NCBI GenBank assembly: GCA_902800715.1
Contig: CADCFN010000011.1
Coordinates: 1-64,000, forward strand
Origin: an uncultured Bacteroidales bacterium
GTDB lineage: Bacteria > Bacteroidota > Bacteroidia > Bacteroidales > Muribaculaceae
DNA length: 64,000 bases
Direction of reading: 5' to 3'
The position numbers and the translations under genes are program-made. The notes under the pieces were generated by a model, which did no database searches, was not told the DNA's origin, and saw only the letters and a list, made by a program, of their open reading frames with translations. Position 1 is the stretch's first letter. Each line of letters starts with the position of its first letter. This document shows positions 25,553-34,689 of the stretch, one piece after another.

Positions 25553-25720
25553 GATGAATTTGGCATTGTGTTCGGGTTGGATAAATTCCTCACGCTCGAC
25601 AATGAAAACAAGCTTTCATTGTTCTCACTTATCGGAATATTGCACTACCGTTCGCTCCGCGCAAGGTAGGCGGCGCCTTAACAATGCTCAAATAAATTTG
25701 GCATTGTCTTCGGGTTACAC
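25553..25720. repeat. Dispersed palindromic repeat, copy 2 (inverted)
   Basis: On the minus strand the units read B-A-partial B, whereas the copy at 24040 reads A-B. The segment from TTGGATAAATTCCTCACG (25577) to ATTGCACTACC (25650) is the near-exact reverse complement of unit A. The segment from AGGTAGGCGGCGCC (25664) to GGCATTGTCTTCGGG (25714) is that of unit B. The -33 box of the promoter at 25697-25728 lies in this copy and its -7 box at the edge. The rest of the gap (25324-25552) is A+T-rich with only a small GCCG/CGGC hairpin near 25532. Confidence 0.87.
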
Positions 25721-25728
25721 TACCTTTG
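25697..25728 (+). promoter_or_regulatory. Promoter at the edge of dispersed repeat copy 2
   Basis: TTTG (25697-25700), 20 nt, TACCTTTG (25721-25728): exact Bacteroidetes geometry. The -33 box lies inside the repeat unit and the -7 box at its edge. The gene start at 25762 gives a ~28-nt leader. Confidence 0.87.
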
Positions 25729-25761
25729 CAGGAACAAAATTCACATTAATATATAAGAGAC

Positions 25762-26160
25762 ATGGAACAGAACGAGATGAACGGAATGCCGCGCCGTGAA
25801 CGCGCGGTGATGTTTAAACGCGACCATAACTGCTGCCAGGCAGTGCTGCTGGCCTTCGCTCCCGAACTGCAGTTGCCTGAAGAAAAATTGCTGGCGATGG
25901 GGGCCTGTTTCGGTAGCGGAATGGGCTGCATGGAAGAGACGTGCGGTGCCTTGTGCGGCGCCCAAATAGCGCAGGGGTTGCTAAAATTTGACAACCGCCG
26001 CATGAACCCTCAGGCAAGCCAGTTGAGGGCTGAATTTGAGATGCGGTGCGGAGCCACCCGATGCAAGGACCTGAAGGGCGTGGGCAGCGACCGTGGCGTG
26101 CTGTGCTCCTGTGAGGATTGCGTGCGCCATGCAGTGGACTCGCTTGAAGAAATGCTGTAA
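25762..26160 (+). CDS. C_GCAxxG_C_C family cysteine-rich protein
   Basis: A 132-residue cytoplasmic protein named for its cysteine pattern. Visible are NCCQAVLLAF, GACFGSGMGCMEETCGALCGA, RCGATRCKDL and LCSCEDCVRHAV. Members are thought to be redox or metal-binding proteins; the true activity is not established. The length is typical. A promoter at 25697-25728 drives it. Downstream after 165 nt is mreB with its own -7 element, so it is probably a separate unit. Confidence 0.88.
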   Translation: MEQNEMNGMPRRERAVMFKRDHNCCQAVLLAFAPELQLPEEKLLAMGACFGSGMGCMEETCGALCGAQIAQGLLKFDNRRMNPQASQLRAEFEMRCGATRCKDLKGVGSDRGVLCSCEDCVRHAVDSLEEML

Positions 26161-26250
26161 CACGACATCCCCCTCTACCCCGTCAAGCCAAAACATATCA
26201 TACTCAAAAAAACTATACAAAAACATAGCAATCAATTGGCGAAATTTAAG

Positions 26251-26258
26251 TAATTTTG
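26251..26258 (+). promoter_or_regulatory. -7 promoter element of the mreB operon
   Basis: TAATTTTG lies about 68 nt before the mreB start. A -33 box at the standard distance is not obvious. Confidence 0.65.
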
Positions 26259-26325
26259 CAGTCCAATTAACGCGAGTATTTTACAAGATTTTTATAACTA
26301 TCACACTTACATATAGATAACAATC

Positions 26326-27348
26326 ATGGGATGGTTTTCATTCACTCAAGAAATCGCTGTCGATTTAGGAACAGCCAACACCATTATCATCCATAACGAC
26401 CGCATCGTCATCGACGAGCCTTCGGTCGTAGCACTCGACTCCAAGACCAACAAGCCTATCGCTGTGGGTGAACGTGCCCGCGAGATGCACGGCAAGGTCC
26501 ATGAGGGTATCCGCACCGTTCGCCCCTTGAGCGATGGTGTAATTGCCGACTTCAACGCCGCCGAGCACATGATTCGCGGCATGATTAAGAAAGTGAGCGC
26601 CAAGAACCACTGGTTCTCGCCCTCGCTGCGCATGGTAGTATGCGTCCCCTCGGGTTCGACCGAGGTCGAAATCCGTGCCGTCCGCGACTCGGCAGAACAC
26701 GCCGGTGGCCGCGACGTCTATATGATTTATGAGCCCATGGCTGCAGCACTGGGTATCGGTCTTGACGTCCTCGCTCCCGAGGGCAACATGATTGTGGACA
26801 TCGGTGGCGGTACGACCGAAATCGCTGTCATCTCGCTGGGCGGTATCGTGAGCAACAAGAGCATCCGCACTGCCGGTGACGACTTGACCGAGGACATCCA
26901 GGAGCACATGCGCCGCGCCCACAACGTGCGCGTGGGTGAGCGCACTGCCGAGGCCATCAAAATCAACGTCGGCTCGGCATTGACCGACCTGGGCGCTGAG
27001 GCCCCCGAGGACTTCATCATCCACGGTCCCAACCAGGTGAACTCCCTGCCTCTGGAGGTCCCCGTGACCTATCAGGAAGTGTGCCACTGCATCGAGAAGT
27101 CGATTTCCAAGATTGAGGCTGCCGTGCTGAGCGCCCTGGAACAGACTCCTCCCGAGCTGTATCAGGATATCGTCCACAACGGTATCTTCCTGACTGGTGG
27201 CGGCGCCCTGCTGCGTGGTCTGGACAAGCGCTTGACCGACAAAATCGGCATCGAGTTCCATGTCGCAGAGGATCCCTTGCACGCTGTCGCCAAGGGTACC
27301 GGTATCGCTTTGAAGAACATCAAGCACTTCAAGTTCCTCATGCGCTAA
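26326..27348 (+). CDS. mreB: Rod shape-determining protein MreB
   Basis: The bacterial actin homologue that guides side-wall peptidoglycan synthesis at the inner face of the cytoplasmic membrane. The 340 residues match the family. N-terminal MGWFSFTQEIAVDLGTANT gives the phosphate-1 motif, VDIGGGTTEIAVIS phosphate-2 and LTGGGALLRGLDKRL the adenosine motif. It is the first gene of mreB-mreC-mreD-mrdA-rodA, a complete elongasome operon. An intergenic gap of 60 nt precedes mreC. Confidence 0.98.
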   Translation: MGWFSFTQEIAVDLGTANTIIIHNDRIVIDEPSVVALDSKTNKPIAVGERAREMHGKVHEGIRTVRPLSDGVIADFNAAEHMIRGMIKKVSAKNHWFSPSLRMVVCVPSGSTEVEIRAVRDSAEHAGGRDVYMIYEPMAAALGIGLDVLAPEGNMIVDIGGGTTEIAVISLGGIVSNKSIRTAGDDLTEDIQEHMRRAHNVRVGERTAEAIKINVGSALTDLGAEAPEDFIIHGPNQVNSLPLEVPVTYQEVCHCIEKSISKIEAAVLSALEQTPPELYQDIVHNGIFLTGGGALLRGLDKRLTDKIGIEFHVAEDPLHAVAKGTGIALKNIKHFKFLMR

Positions 27349-27408
27349 TGTTGAGACTTTAGTTGGTTTCCGCGAGGGGCTAATGGCTAAAAGCTAAAAG
27401 CTCATCTG

Positions 27409-28437
27409 ATGAATAATCTGCTCAACTTTTTCGTCAAACACAGTGCGTGGTTCATTTTCGCTATCTATGTGATATTGAGCCTCGTGCTGCTGTTTAAGGA
27501 TAATCCCTACCAGCAGAGCGTCTATCTGACGTCGGCCAACTCGGTGAGCGCCGCCGTCTATAAGGCGTTCAACGGTGTCACGTCCTATTTCCACCTGCGT
27601 GACATCAACGAGAGCCTGCAAGAACGCAATGCCGCGCTGGAGATGGAACTGATTGAGCTGCGCAACCAGATGAGCGAGCTGGAGTTGCTCTCTCCCGACT
27701 CCCTTCACCAACCTGCCTTGCAGCAATACACTTTTGTGATGGCTCAGGTCATCAGCAACAGCATTGCCCAGCCCAACAACTACATCACTATCAATCGTGG
27801 ACACATGGACGGTATCAGACCCGAGATGGGCGTTATCGACCAGAATGGCGTCGTGGGCATCGTCAATGTCGTGGGACCTCACGCATCGAGAGTCATTTCG
27901 CTGCTCAACCCGCACGTCAGATTATCATGCAAGCTGCGTAGTTCCAACTTCTATGGCAGTCTTGTGTGGGACGGTAAAAGCCCGCAATATGCTGTGCTCG
28001 AGGAGTTGCCCAAGCATGTGAAATACCATACCGGCGACACCATCGTCACCAGTGGCTATTCGGCAGTATTCCCGCCGGGCATCATCGTGGGCACCATTCA
28101 AGGCATAGCACGAGGCACTACCGACAGCTTCGTGTCGTTGCGCATCAAGCTGACAACCAATTTCAGCCAGCTGAGCAGCGTGCGCGTCATCACCAACAGC
28201 ATGAAGGAGCAGATTGACGCCCTAAGACGTGCCGAACAAGGCATCGACACTGCTGCCAACATCGAGACGCGTCCTGAAATCAAGCCCGAAATCATCGACG
28301 TGGTCCCCGACCAGGAGAAGCCCAAGAAGGCGGGCTCCAGGCACGACCAGCATGCCCAACCCATCCAGGGCCAGTCGCCGCAACCCGTCCAAGCCGTCGA
28401 ACCCGATAATAACCAAGGAGGAGAAGAACAGCCATGA
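27409..28437 (+). CDS. mreC: Rod shape-determining protein MreC
   Basis: A bitopic membrane protein of the elongasome. Of 342 residues, one N-terminal membrane segment (about 12-30) is followed by a coiled coil (about 62-90, ESLQERNAALEMELIELRNQ) and the periplasmic beta domains (GVVGIVNVVGPHASRVISLL; GYSAVFPPGIIVGTI). The C-terminal ~60 residues are a disordered Pro/Gln/Glu-rich tail not needed in shorter homologues. It overlaps mreD by 4 nt (ATGA), indicating translational coupling. Confidence 0.96.
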   Translation: MNNLLNFFVKHSAWFIFAIYVILSLVLLFKDNPYQQSVYLTSANSVSAAVYKAFNGVTSYFHLRDINESLQERNAALEMELIELRNQMSELELLSPDSLHQPALQQYTFVMAQVISNSIAQPNNYITINRGHMDGIRPEMGVIDQNGVVGIVNVVGPHASRVISLLNPHVRLSCKLRSSNFYGSLVWDGKSPQYAVLEELPKHVKYHTGDTIVTSGYSAVFPPGIIVGTIQGIARGTTDSFVSLRIKLTTNFSQLSSVRVITNSMKEQIDALRRAEQGIDTAANIETRPEIKPEIIDVVPDQEKPKKAGSRHDQHAQPIQGQSPQPVQAVEPDNNQGGEEQP

Positions 28438-28952
28438 CCAAGACCGTACTGCAATTCATAGCCCTCTTTTTCGCCCTCGTGGTGGTGCAACTGGTGTGCA
28501 ACAAGATTGTGTTGTTCAACGTGGCGATGCCTGTGGTGTTCATCTATCTCATCCTGCGCCTGCCGGTTAACCTGCATGGCGGTTGGGTGCTGACCATCGC
28601 GTTTTTCTCGGGATTGATTATCGACATCTTCAATAACACACCCGGCATGAATGCACTGGCATGCACCATCATCGCTGCTGTGCGCCGCCCCGTGTTCAAC
28701 GCCTTTATCTCTCGTGAAAACGACATGAACATCCCCATCCCATCGGTAGACTCGATGGGCGTGGGCGACTATTTCAAGTACATGGCAACGCTGGTGACGC
28801 TCTATTGCACGCTGATTTTCCTCATCCAGGCATTTACGCTCCACGATATCGTGCTTACCCTGGCACGCATCGCCGCCAGCAGTGTGCTGTCAATCATTAT
28901 CATCTTTGGGTTGGACACTCTAGTGAGCACACGCCGTGAGAAAAGATTATAA
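28434..28952 (+). CDS. mreD: Rod shape-determining protein MreD
   Basis: A 172-residue integral membrane protein with about five hydrophobic segments, partner of MreC in the elongasome. The family is poorly conserved, so the assignment rests on size, hydrophobicity, the LPVNLHGGWVLTIAFFSGL region and position between mreC and the PBP2 gene. It overlaps mreC by 4 nt at its start and mrdA by 17 nt at its end. Confidence 0.93.
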   Translation: MTKTVLQFIALFFALVVVQLVCNKIVLFNVAMPVVFIYLILRLPVNLHGGWVLTIAFFSGLIIDIFNNTPGMNALACTIIAAVRRPVFNAFISRENDMNIPIPSVDSMGVGDYFKYMATLVTLYCTLIFLIQAFTLHDIVLTLARIAASSVLSIIIIFGLDTLVSTRREKRL

Positions 28953-30864
28953 CCTGGAGAAGCGCAAACTGGTCATCGGTGGCTTTATCGTGGCGATTGT
29001 CATCATCTACATCATTCGCCTGATACAGCTGCAGGTGCTTGACAGCACCTATAAGGCCCACGCCGACAACAACGCCTTCATGGAGAAGGTCATCTATCCG
29101 TCGCGAGGGCTTATCTATGACCGCAACGACTCGCTGGTCGTCTATAATGTGCCCGAATACGACCTGGTAATCATTCCCAAGGATGTGACGCCGTTTGACA
29201 CGGTGGACTTCTGCAACACGGTGCGCATCACCCGCGAGGAGTTTGACCATCGCTGGCAGGAAATGAGAAAAGGACGCAGTTTCTCGGCATTCACCCAACA
29301 GGTGTTCATGAACCACCTCACACCCGAGGATTACGGGCGATTGCAGGAGAAACTGTACCGTTTCCCCGGCTTCTATGTCGTGCAGCGCATCCTCAGACAA
29401 TACAACTACCCGGTCGCTGCCAACGTGCTGGGCGACATCCGCGAGGTCAACGCCCGAGACATCGAGAATGACGACTACTACCGTCCCGGTGATTACACGG
29501 GCGACCTGGGCATCGAGAAGAGCTACGAGACCTGGCTGCGCGGTGTCAAGGGTAAAGAAATCCTCATCCGCGATGCGACGGGTAAAATCAAGGGCCATTA
29601 CAACGACGGTGCCGATGACGTCTCGCCGGTAGCGGGCAACAACCTGAAATTGAGCATTGACATCGGTCTGCAGGCCTATGGGGAATTGCTCATGCAGGGC
29701 AAAGTGGGCGCCATCGTCTGCATCGAGCCCAAGACTGGCGAAATCCTGGCACTGGTTTCCAGCCCCAGCTACGATCCGGCACTGCTCATGGGAAAGGAGC
29801 GCGGCAAGAACTACCGCGACCTGGTCAACAACAGACTCAAGCCGCTGTATGACCGCTCCATCATGGCGGCCTATCCTCCTGGCTCGACTTTCAAGCCCAG
29901 TCAGGGTCTGATTTTCCTGCAAGAAGGCATTATCACCACCAGCACCATGTTCCCTTGCCACCACGGCTATGTCAATGCCGGATTGCGTGTGGGCTGCCAC
30001 GGCCACGGCTCGCCCATCAACCTGAAACCCGCCCTACAGACATCGTGCAACGCCTACTTCTGCTGGGGATTCAAGTACATGATGGACAAGCGCAGTAAGT
30101 ATGGCTCAACGGGCAAGGCATTTGAGGTGTGGAAGAACCACATGGTGTCGATGGGCTACGGGTACAAACTGGGCATCGATATGCCCGGCGAGAGCCGCGG
30201 TTTTATCCCCAACACGGCGTTCTATGACAAAATCTATGGTGCCGGGCAATGGGTGGGACAGACCATCATCAGCGATGCCATCGGTCAGGGCGAAATCCTT
30301 GCAACACCGCTCCAAATCGCTAACCTGAGTGCTACCATCGCCAATCGCGGCTACTTTATCACCCCGCACGTTGTCAAGAGCATTGAGGGCGTCGGCGTAC
30401 TCAAGAGGAACATCGAGCGCCATGATACAGACATCGACAAGCACTACTATGACGACATCGTCCAGGGTATGCGCATGGCGGTATTGGGCGGCACCTGTAC
30501 CCGCGCCAACATCCCAGGCCTCGACGTGTGCGGCAAGACCGGTACGGCTCAGAACCCCCATGGTCGTGACCACTCGGTATTTATGGGCTTTGCGCCGATG
30601 AACGACCCGAAAATCGCCATCTGCGTCTATGTCGAGAATGCCGGCTTCGGCGCCGCGTTCGGTGTGCCCATCGGGGCGCTGATGATTCAGCGCTACCTGC
30701 GCGGCAACTCGCCAGGACTGCAGGCACAGGGACGTGCGATGGCAAGCCGCCACACCATCACCTATCCCAAGGTGAAGAAAGCTACCACCGGCACTAAGGC
30801 CGACAACAATAAGACCAATAACAAGTCATCAAAACCCGTTTCTAGCGATGGAAGTAAGGAATGA
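28936..30864 (+). CDS. mrdA: Penicillin-binding protein 2 (elongasome transpeptidase)
   Basis: Class B PBP that cross-links side-wall peptidoglycan. Its 642 residues begin with a GTG start (28936) inside mreD; no ATG fits better. A membrane anchor lies at about 13-33, a dimerisation domain follows, and the transpeptidase domain has PGSTFK (catalytic S317, K320), TSCN (S370, N372) and CGKTGTA (K534). A polar Lys/Asn-rich tail follows the domain. It overlaps mreD by 17 nt upstream and rodA by 17 nt downstream, so the cluster is tightly coupled. Confidence 0.96.
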   Translation: MRKDYNLEKRKLVIGGFIVAIVIIYIIRLIQLQVLDSTYKAHADNNAFMEKVIYPSRGLIYDRNDSLVVYNVPEYDLVIIPKDVTPFDTVDFCNTVRITREEFDHRWQEMRKGRSFSAFTQQVFMNHLTPEDYGRLQEKLYRFPGFYVVQRILRQYNYPVAANVLGDIREVNARDIENDDYYRPGDYTGDLGIEKSYETWLRGVKGKEILIRDATGKIKGHYNDGADDVSPVAGNNLKLSIDIGLQAYGELLMQGKVGAIVCIEPKTGEILALVSSPSYDPALLMGKERGKNYRDLVNNRLKPLYDRSIMAAYPPGSTFKPSQGLIFLQEGIITTSTMFPCHHGYVNAGLRVGCHGHGSPINLKPALQTSCNAYFCWGFKYMMDKRSKYGSTGKAFEVWKNHMVSMGYGYKLGIDMPGESRGFIPNTAFYDKIYGAGQWVGQTIISDAIGQGEILATPLQIANLSATIANRGYFITPHVVKSIEGVGVLKRNIERHDTDIDKHYYDDIVQGMRMAVLGGTCTRANIPGLDVCGKTGTAQNPHGRDHSVFMGFAPMNDPKIAICVYVENAGFGAAFGVPIGALMIQRYLRGNSPGLQAQGRAMASRHTITYPKVKKATTGTKADNNKTNNKSSKPVSSDGSKE

Positions 30865-32320
30865 AGATGAAAATACCAACCTATTGAGGTCAGTGGACTG
30901 GTTTACCATTGTCCTGTACCTTATCATGGTCGTTGCGGGAGCGGTGAGCATCTATGCCGCTACCTATGACTATGACAAGGCGAGCATGTTTGACCTGAGC
31001 GAATTCTCGGGCAAGCAGTTCATGTGGGCTGGATTGTCGTTCCTTATCGGTTTCTCGTTGCTGCTCATCGACAGGCGCATCTATGAAGCCTACGCCTACC
31101 CCATCTACGGCTTCATGATATTGCTGCTGATTGCCACTATCTTTGCCGCTCCCGACATCAAGGGCTCCCGTTCTTGGCTCGTGTTTGGCCCCGTGAGCCT
31201 GCAACCGGCAGAGTTCGCCAAGGCGGCGACGGCTCTGGCACTTGCCAAGCTGTTCAGCACCTACGGCTTCACGCTGAGCGGCTGGCGCAACTATGCCATT
31301 GCCATCGGCATCATCATGCTGCCTATCTTATGTATTATCTTGGAGCGAGAAACAGGTACGGCGCTGGTCTATACTGCACTGGTATTTGTCCTTTATCGTG
31401 AAGGCATGTCGGGCTTCGTGTTGTTTGCAGCATTGATGGCAGTGGTCTATTTTGTTGTGGTTCTCAAGTTTGCCGCTATAACCTTCATGGGCATCCCGCT
31501 GGGCATGGTCATCGCCTTTATCATGGCGATGACACTCATCGTGGGTATGCTGCTGGTTTTTTGCCGTTCATGGATTTTGGGACGTAACGTCCTCATCGGC
31601 TATCTCGTGGCAGGAGCCATCGCCGTGGGTTTGTCGTTGGCTGGCGTGAACGTCAACGGTTATGCCTTCTTCCTGACCGTCATCATTCTGTCGCTGCTCT
31701 ATCTGTTGTGGGGCATGTTGCATGACATCAACCTCAAGAAAGTGCTCATGACCGTCTGCTTTGCTGCTGCTTCAGTGATGTTTATGTTCATGGTGAACAT
31801 CGCGTTTAACAAGGTGCTGGAACCGCATCAGCAAACGCGCATCAAGGTCACCCTGGGCATCGAGGAGGACCTGCGGGGAGCGGGTTACAACGTCAACCAG
31901 AGCAAAATTGCCATCGGCAGCGGCGGCATCACGGGCAAAGGCTTCCTACAGGGTACCCAAACCAAGCTCAAATATGTGCCCGAGCAGCACACCGACTTCA
32001 TCTTCTGCACCATCGGCGAGGAACAGGGCTTTGTGGGCAGCGTGACTGTGCTGATATTGTTCTTGGCGCTCATCCTACGCGTCATCACCCTTGCCGAGCG
32101 CAACCACTCCACTTTCACTCGTGTGTATGCCTATTGCGTCGCGTCCTACCTCATCTTCCACCTAGCCGTCAACATCGGCATGGTCATCGGTCTATGTCCC
32201 GTCATCGGCATCCCGCTACCCTTCTTCAGCTACGGTGGCTCCTCACTCTGGGGCTTCACCTTCCTCCTGTTCATCCTGCTGCGCCTCGACGCCGACCGCG
32301 GCAACTACGGCTCCTGGTAA
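30848..32320 (+). CDS. rodA: Peptidoglycan glycosyltransferase RodA
   Basis: SEDS-family membrane polymerase that extends glycan strands with PBP2. The 490 residues are longer than E. coli RodA (370), with extra hydrophobic segments in the middle (about 200-310). Conserved parts include GSRSWLVFGPVSLQPAEFAK, ERETGTALVYTALVF and, near the end, GLCPVIGIPLPFFSYGGSS. It is the last gene of the mre operon; no clear terminator follows before the convergent gene at 32343. Confidence 0.96.
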   Translation: MEVRNEDENTNLLRSVDWFTIVLYLIMVVAGAVSIYAATYDYDKASMFDLSEFSGKQFMWAGLSFLIGFSLLLIDRRIYEAYAYPIYGFMILLLIATIFAAPDIKGSRSWLVFGPVSLQPAEFAKAATALALAKLFSTYGFTLSGWRNYAIAIGIIMLPILCIILERETGTALVYTALVFVLYREGMSGFVLFAALMAVVYFVVVLKFAAITFMGIPLGMVIAFIMAMTLIVGMLLVFCRSWILGRNVLIGYLVAGAIAVGLSLAGVNVNGYAFFLTVIILSLLYLLWGMLHDINLKKVLMTVCFAAASVMFMFMVNIAFNKVLEPHQQTRIKVTLGIEEDLRGAGYNVNQSKIAIGSGGITGKGFLQGTQTKLKYVPEQHTDFIFCTIGEEQGFVGSVTVLILFLALILRVITLAERNHSTFTRVYAYCVASYLIFHLAVNIGMVIGLCPVIGIPLPFFSYGGSSLWGFTFLLFILLRLDADRGNYGSW

Positions 32321-32342
32321 AAACGCCATCTCCGCAAAATGT

Positions 32343-33224
32343 TTAGTCTTTGCTCTTGGCCATGAGCAGGGCTACGCAGATGAAGAAATGAATGACCAGG
32401 TACAAGGTGGTGAACAGGACATTAGGACGTGCATCGGCACCAAGTCCCACATCGTGAAATTCCTCGATGATGGGCGGCAGGGACTCCACTTGATAGAGCG
32501 AGTCGTTCATGTACTGTGACGAGTTTTCTACAGCATTGACATACTTGTCATAGCTCGCGTGATTGTAGGCAAAGATGCGACGATAGGTATGGCACTGGTT
32601 GTCATTGCGGTGATCGGAAACCTTTTGTAGCAGTTTATCCTGTGCATCGTCATCGGCATCTTCAATCTCATTGCTATTTTTCCATCGGGTTTCATAGTAG
32701 ACTCTGTCATCAAAGGCCAAATAAACGCCATGGCTATCCCTGATTGGGGCAACAACACGGGCTGTATATTTTCTCCGTCCCCTTCTCTCATGGGATAGAC
32801 TCACATCATAGCCACGGCAATTATCCATCACATCGATTTCCTGCTCACTCATTATATACTCAGCATCGCCGATGCTCTCGCGGGTGATGCTCTTGCAGTG
32901 ATGATAGGACGAGGTGGCTCGGTGGACATATTGATCAATGACCAAAAGCCCGCTGCCAATGCTCATGCCGAAAAAGAGATAGGCCACAAAACGATAGTTG
33001 TCCTTTTTAGGTATTGCACTGAACTGTTTCCTCAAGAGGAAAACCGTCATCACCACCCACGCTAGACCGACAAAGAAACCCATCGAGCGCCTCTGATACT
33101 TCAGGTCGGTACAATTCACGCCCCAACATAGCAGTGCAAACAAGGCCACCGACAACAGCGAGCCCACCGTAACAACCAGGACCCTTTGCCACCCCTGTGA
33201 CCAATCATGTTTCTTTCTTCCCAT
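32343..33224 (-). CDS. Membrane protein paralogous to the rhomboid's N-terminal domain
   Basis: The frame is open to 33281, but starts there would overlap the upstream ATPase gene; the MMGRKKHDW start (33224 or 33227) leaves a 22-nt gap and about 293 residues. Three hydrophobic segments (VVTVGSLLSVALFALLCW, GFFVGLAWVVMTVFLL, YLFFGMSIGSGLLVI) precede a ~150-residue extracytoplasmic domain. A final membrane segment follows. The whole chain aligns by eye with the first ~320 residues of the rhomboid protein at 34690-36273, for example TVGSLLSVAL, ...HR..SSY...C.S(I/L)TR, and PPIIEEFHDVGLGADARPNV. Function is unknown; the extracytoplasmic domain could be a sensor. Confidence 0.78.
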   Translation of the reverse strand: MGRKKHDWSQGWQRVLVVTVGSLLSVALFALLCWGVNCTDLKYQRRSMGFFVGLAWVVMTVFLLRKQFSAIPKKDNYRFVAYLFFGMSIGSGLLVIDQYVHRATSSYHHCKSITRESIGDAEYIMSEQEIDVMDNCRGYDVSLSHERRGRRKYTARVVAPIRDSHGVYLAFDDRVYYETRWKNSNEIEDADDDAQDKLLQKVSDHRNDNQCHTYRRIFAYNHASYDKYVNAVENSSQYMNDSLYQVESLPPIIEEFHDVGLGADARPNVLFTTLYLVIHFFICVALLMAKSKD

Positions 33225-33246
33225 CATGAAAAAATGAATGATATTA

Positions 33247-34374
33247 CTACCGCTTGAGCCAGAGGGCAAAGAATCGGTCATAGACCTGATAAGCGCCTTG
33301 GGCGTCCAAAACCAGTTCCTTTTCTACTAACGTCTTGACAGCTGAGCTGATTGTGCTGGTAGCTCCCAGCTGATATTGACTGATAAAAGATTGACCTAAA
33401 ACTTGCTGCACTGATCCCTCTTTAGCTATCGCTCTAAGCAGCTTAGCTTGAGCAGGTGTCACCAATCGCATGAATGTCTGGAATGTAGCTTCGTTTTCAT
33501 CGACAATACTCGTCAAAACTTTATCGACGACTTCTCGTGTGACCAACGTATCTCCAGACTCATACACGCGATTCAGCAACATCTGGACATACCATGTGTG
33601 ACCAGCAAGTTTTTTATATAGGAACCCAAACACATCAGCATTCAACTGCTGACCATGAGCCTCCAGTTTCTTTTTGGCAAATTCATAATAAGGCCCTTCC
33701 TGTATCTTATAAAGGTTCATGATTTGTGTGCTCTGGTAAAACGGACGGTTAGCCGAAGCAAACATGTTTTCCAGTACATGGCGTTGGCTGCCCGAGAAGA
33801 CGAAATGTACAAATGTGAGCTGCTGGATGTGGGAACGCAGCAATGCTTCTACATTCTTGTCTCCATAATCAGCAATAGACTGAAATTCGTCCATTGCAAC
33901 GACACATTGCTGGCCCGACTGCTCCATATAAGAAAAAATCTCGGCTAGGGAATGCTCAGCCAATTCCGGCTTGACATCAACCATGAATGTCGGTGCACCC
34001 GCCAAGGTGTCATAGCTAAATAACGGACGCAGGGATTTGAAAAATGTAGTAACTTGCTTTACTATCTTGCTTTTAGTCGTGTCCAATGATCCCAACACGA
34101 CATTAGCTAACTGTTCAACAAGAGAGGCCAAGCTATCGGTTTTATACAAATCTACATAGTAACATCTTGTTTGTTTATCGGCTCCTAAACGATGAAAAAC
34201 ATGGTGAATTAGACCCGTTTTTCCCATTCGACGAGGGCTTATCAGGGTCACATTTCTTCCATTTCGTAATGCCGAAACCAGTTTATTGGATTCTTGCTCT
34301 CTGTCACAGAAATAAACTGGAGACATATAACCTGTTAAAAGAAAAGGATTTAAAGGAGTCTTCTTCTTATTCAT
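33247..34374 (-). CDS. STAND-like/archaeal-type ATPase with C-terminal winged helix
   Basis: A 375-residue ATPase. The Walker A is SPRRMGKTGLI (near residues 46-53) and the Walker B is QQCVVAMDEFQSI, followed by FVFSGSQRHVL (sensor 1 type). The C-terminal ~100 residues look like a winged helix (AKLLRAIAKEGSVQQVLGQ; LGATSTISSAVKTLVEKELV). Such proteins are abundant in Bacteroidetes and archaea and their role is unknown. The gene is visibly A+T-richer than its flanks (two 60-base lines I counted gave about 37% and 42% G+C). It separates two paralogous membrane-protein genes, consistent with insertion. A perfect palindrome lies 42-76 nt upstream. Confidence 0.86.
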   Translation of the reverse strand: MNKKKTPLNPFLLTGYMSPVYFCDREQESNKLVSALRNGRNVTLISPRRMGKTGLIHHVFHRLGADKQTRCYYVDLYKTDSLASLVEQLANVVLGSLDTTKSKIVKQVTTFFKSLRPLFSYDTLAGAPTFMVDVKPELAEHSLAEIFSYMEQSGQQCVVAMDEFQSIADYGDKNVEALLRSHIQQLTFVHFVFSGSQRHVLENMFASANRPFYQSTQIMNLYKIQEGPYYEFAKKKLEAHGQQLNADVFGFLYKKLAGHTWYVQMLLNRVYESGDTLVTREVVDKVLTSIVDENEATFQTFMRLVTPAQAKLLRAIAKEGSVQQVLGQSFISQYQLGATSTISSAVKTLVEKELVLDAQGAYQVYDRFFALWLKR

Positions 34375-34415
34375 ATTTTCATTAATTCAAAATTTATTGC
34401 GAAAATATCGTTGCG

Positions 34416-34450
34416 AATTTTGCATTGCGAATTTTTCGCAATGCAAAATT
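34416..34450. promoter_or_regulatory. Perfect 16-bp-arm palindrome upstream of the ATPase gene
   Basis: AATTTTGCATTGCGAA at 34416-34431, a TTT spacer, and its exact complement at 34435-34450. The word TTGCGAA also occurs twice just downstream on the ATPase side (near 34397 and 34411). It could be an operator, an insertion end or a hairpin. The rest of the 34375-34689 gap is A+T-rich with nothing I recognise. Confidence 0.72.
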
Positions 34451-34689
34451 AAATGATTATTCTCAAGCAACCAAATATCAGTTCAAAAAAGTATCTTTTC
34501 TCGATATAAAATACTATTGGGGGTCTCGTTAATTTATTGCAAGTTGGCATCATTCTTTCCAAATCCGAAATTTTTACCACTTTAGGTGGGTTTTTGACCG
34601 AAAACAGTGGTTTTTCCCTCTTGTGGGATCCTTTCAAATTGTAAAGGAGATTGATTTCATGAAGGTTCAGCGAGGGTTCTCAATCGCCA

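Noticed and set aside
26365-27327. Long antisense frame opposite mreB (320 codons)
   Set aside because: It is an artefact of codon bias in a conserved gene. Similar antisense shadows lie opposite secA (38878-40095), PBP2 and others.
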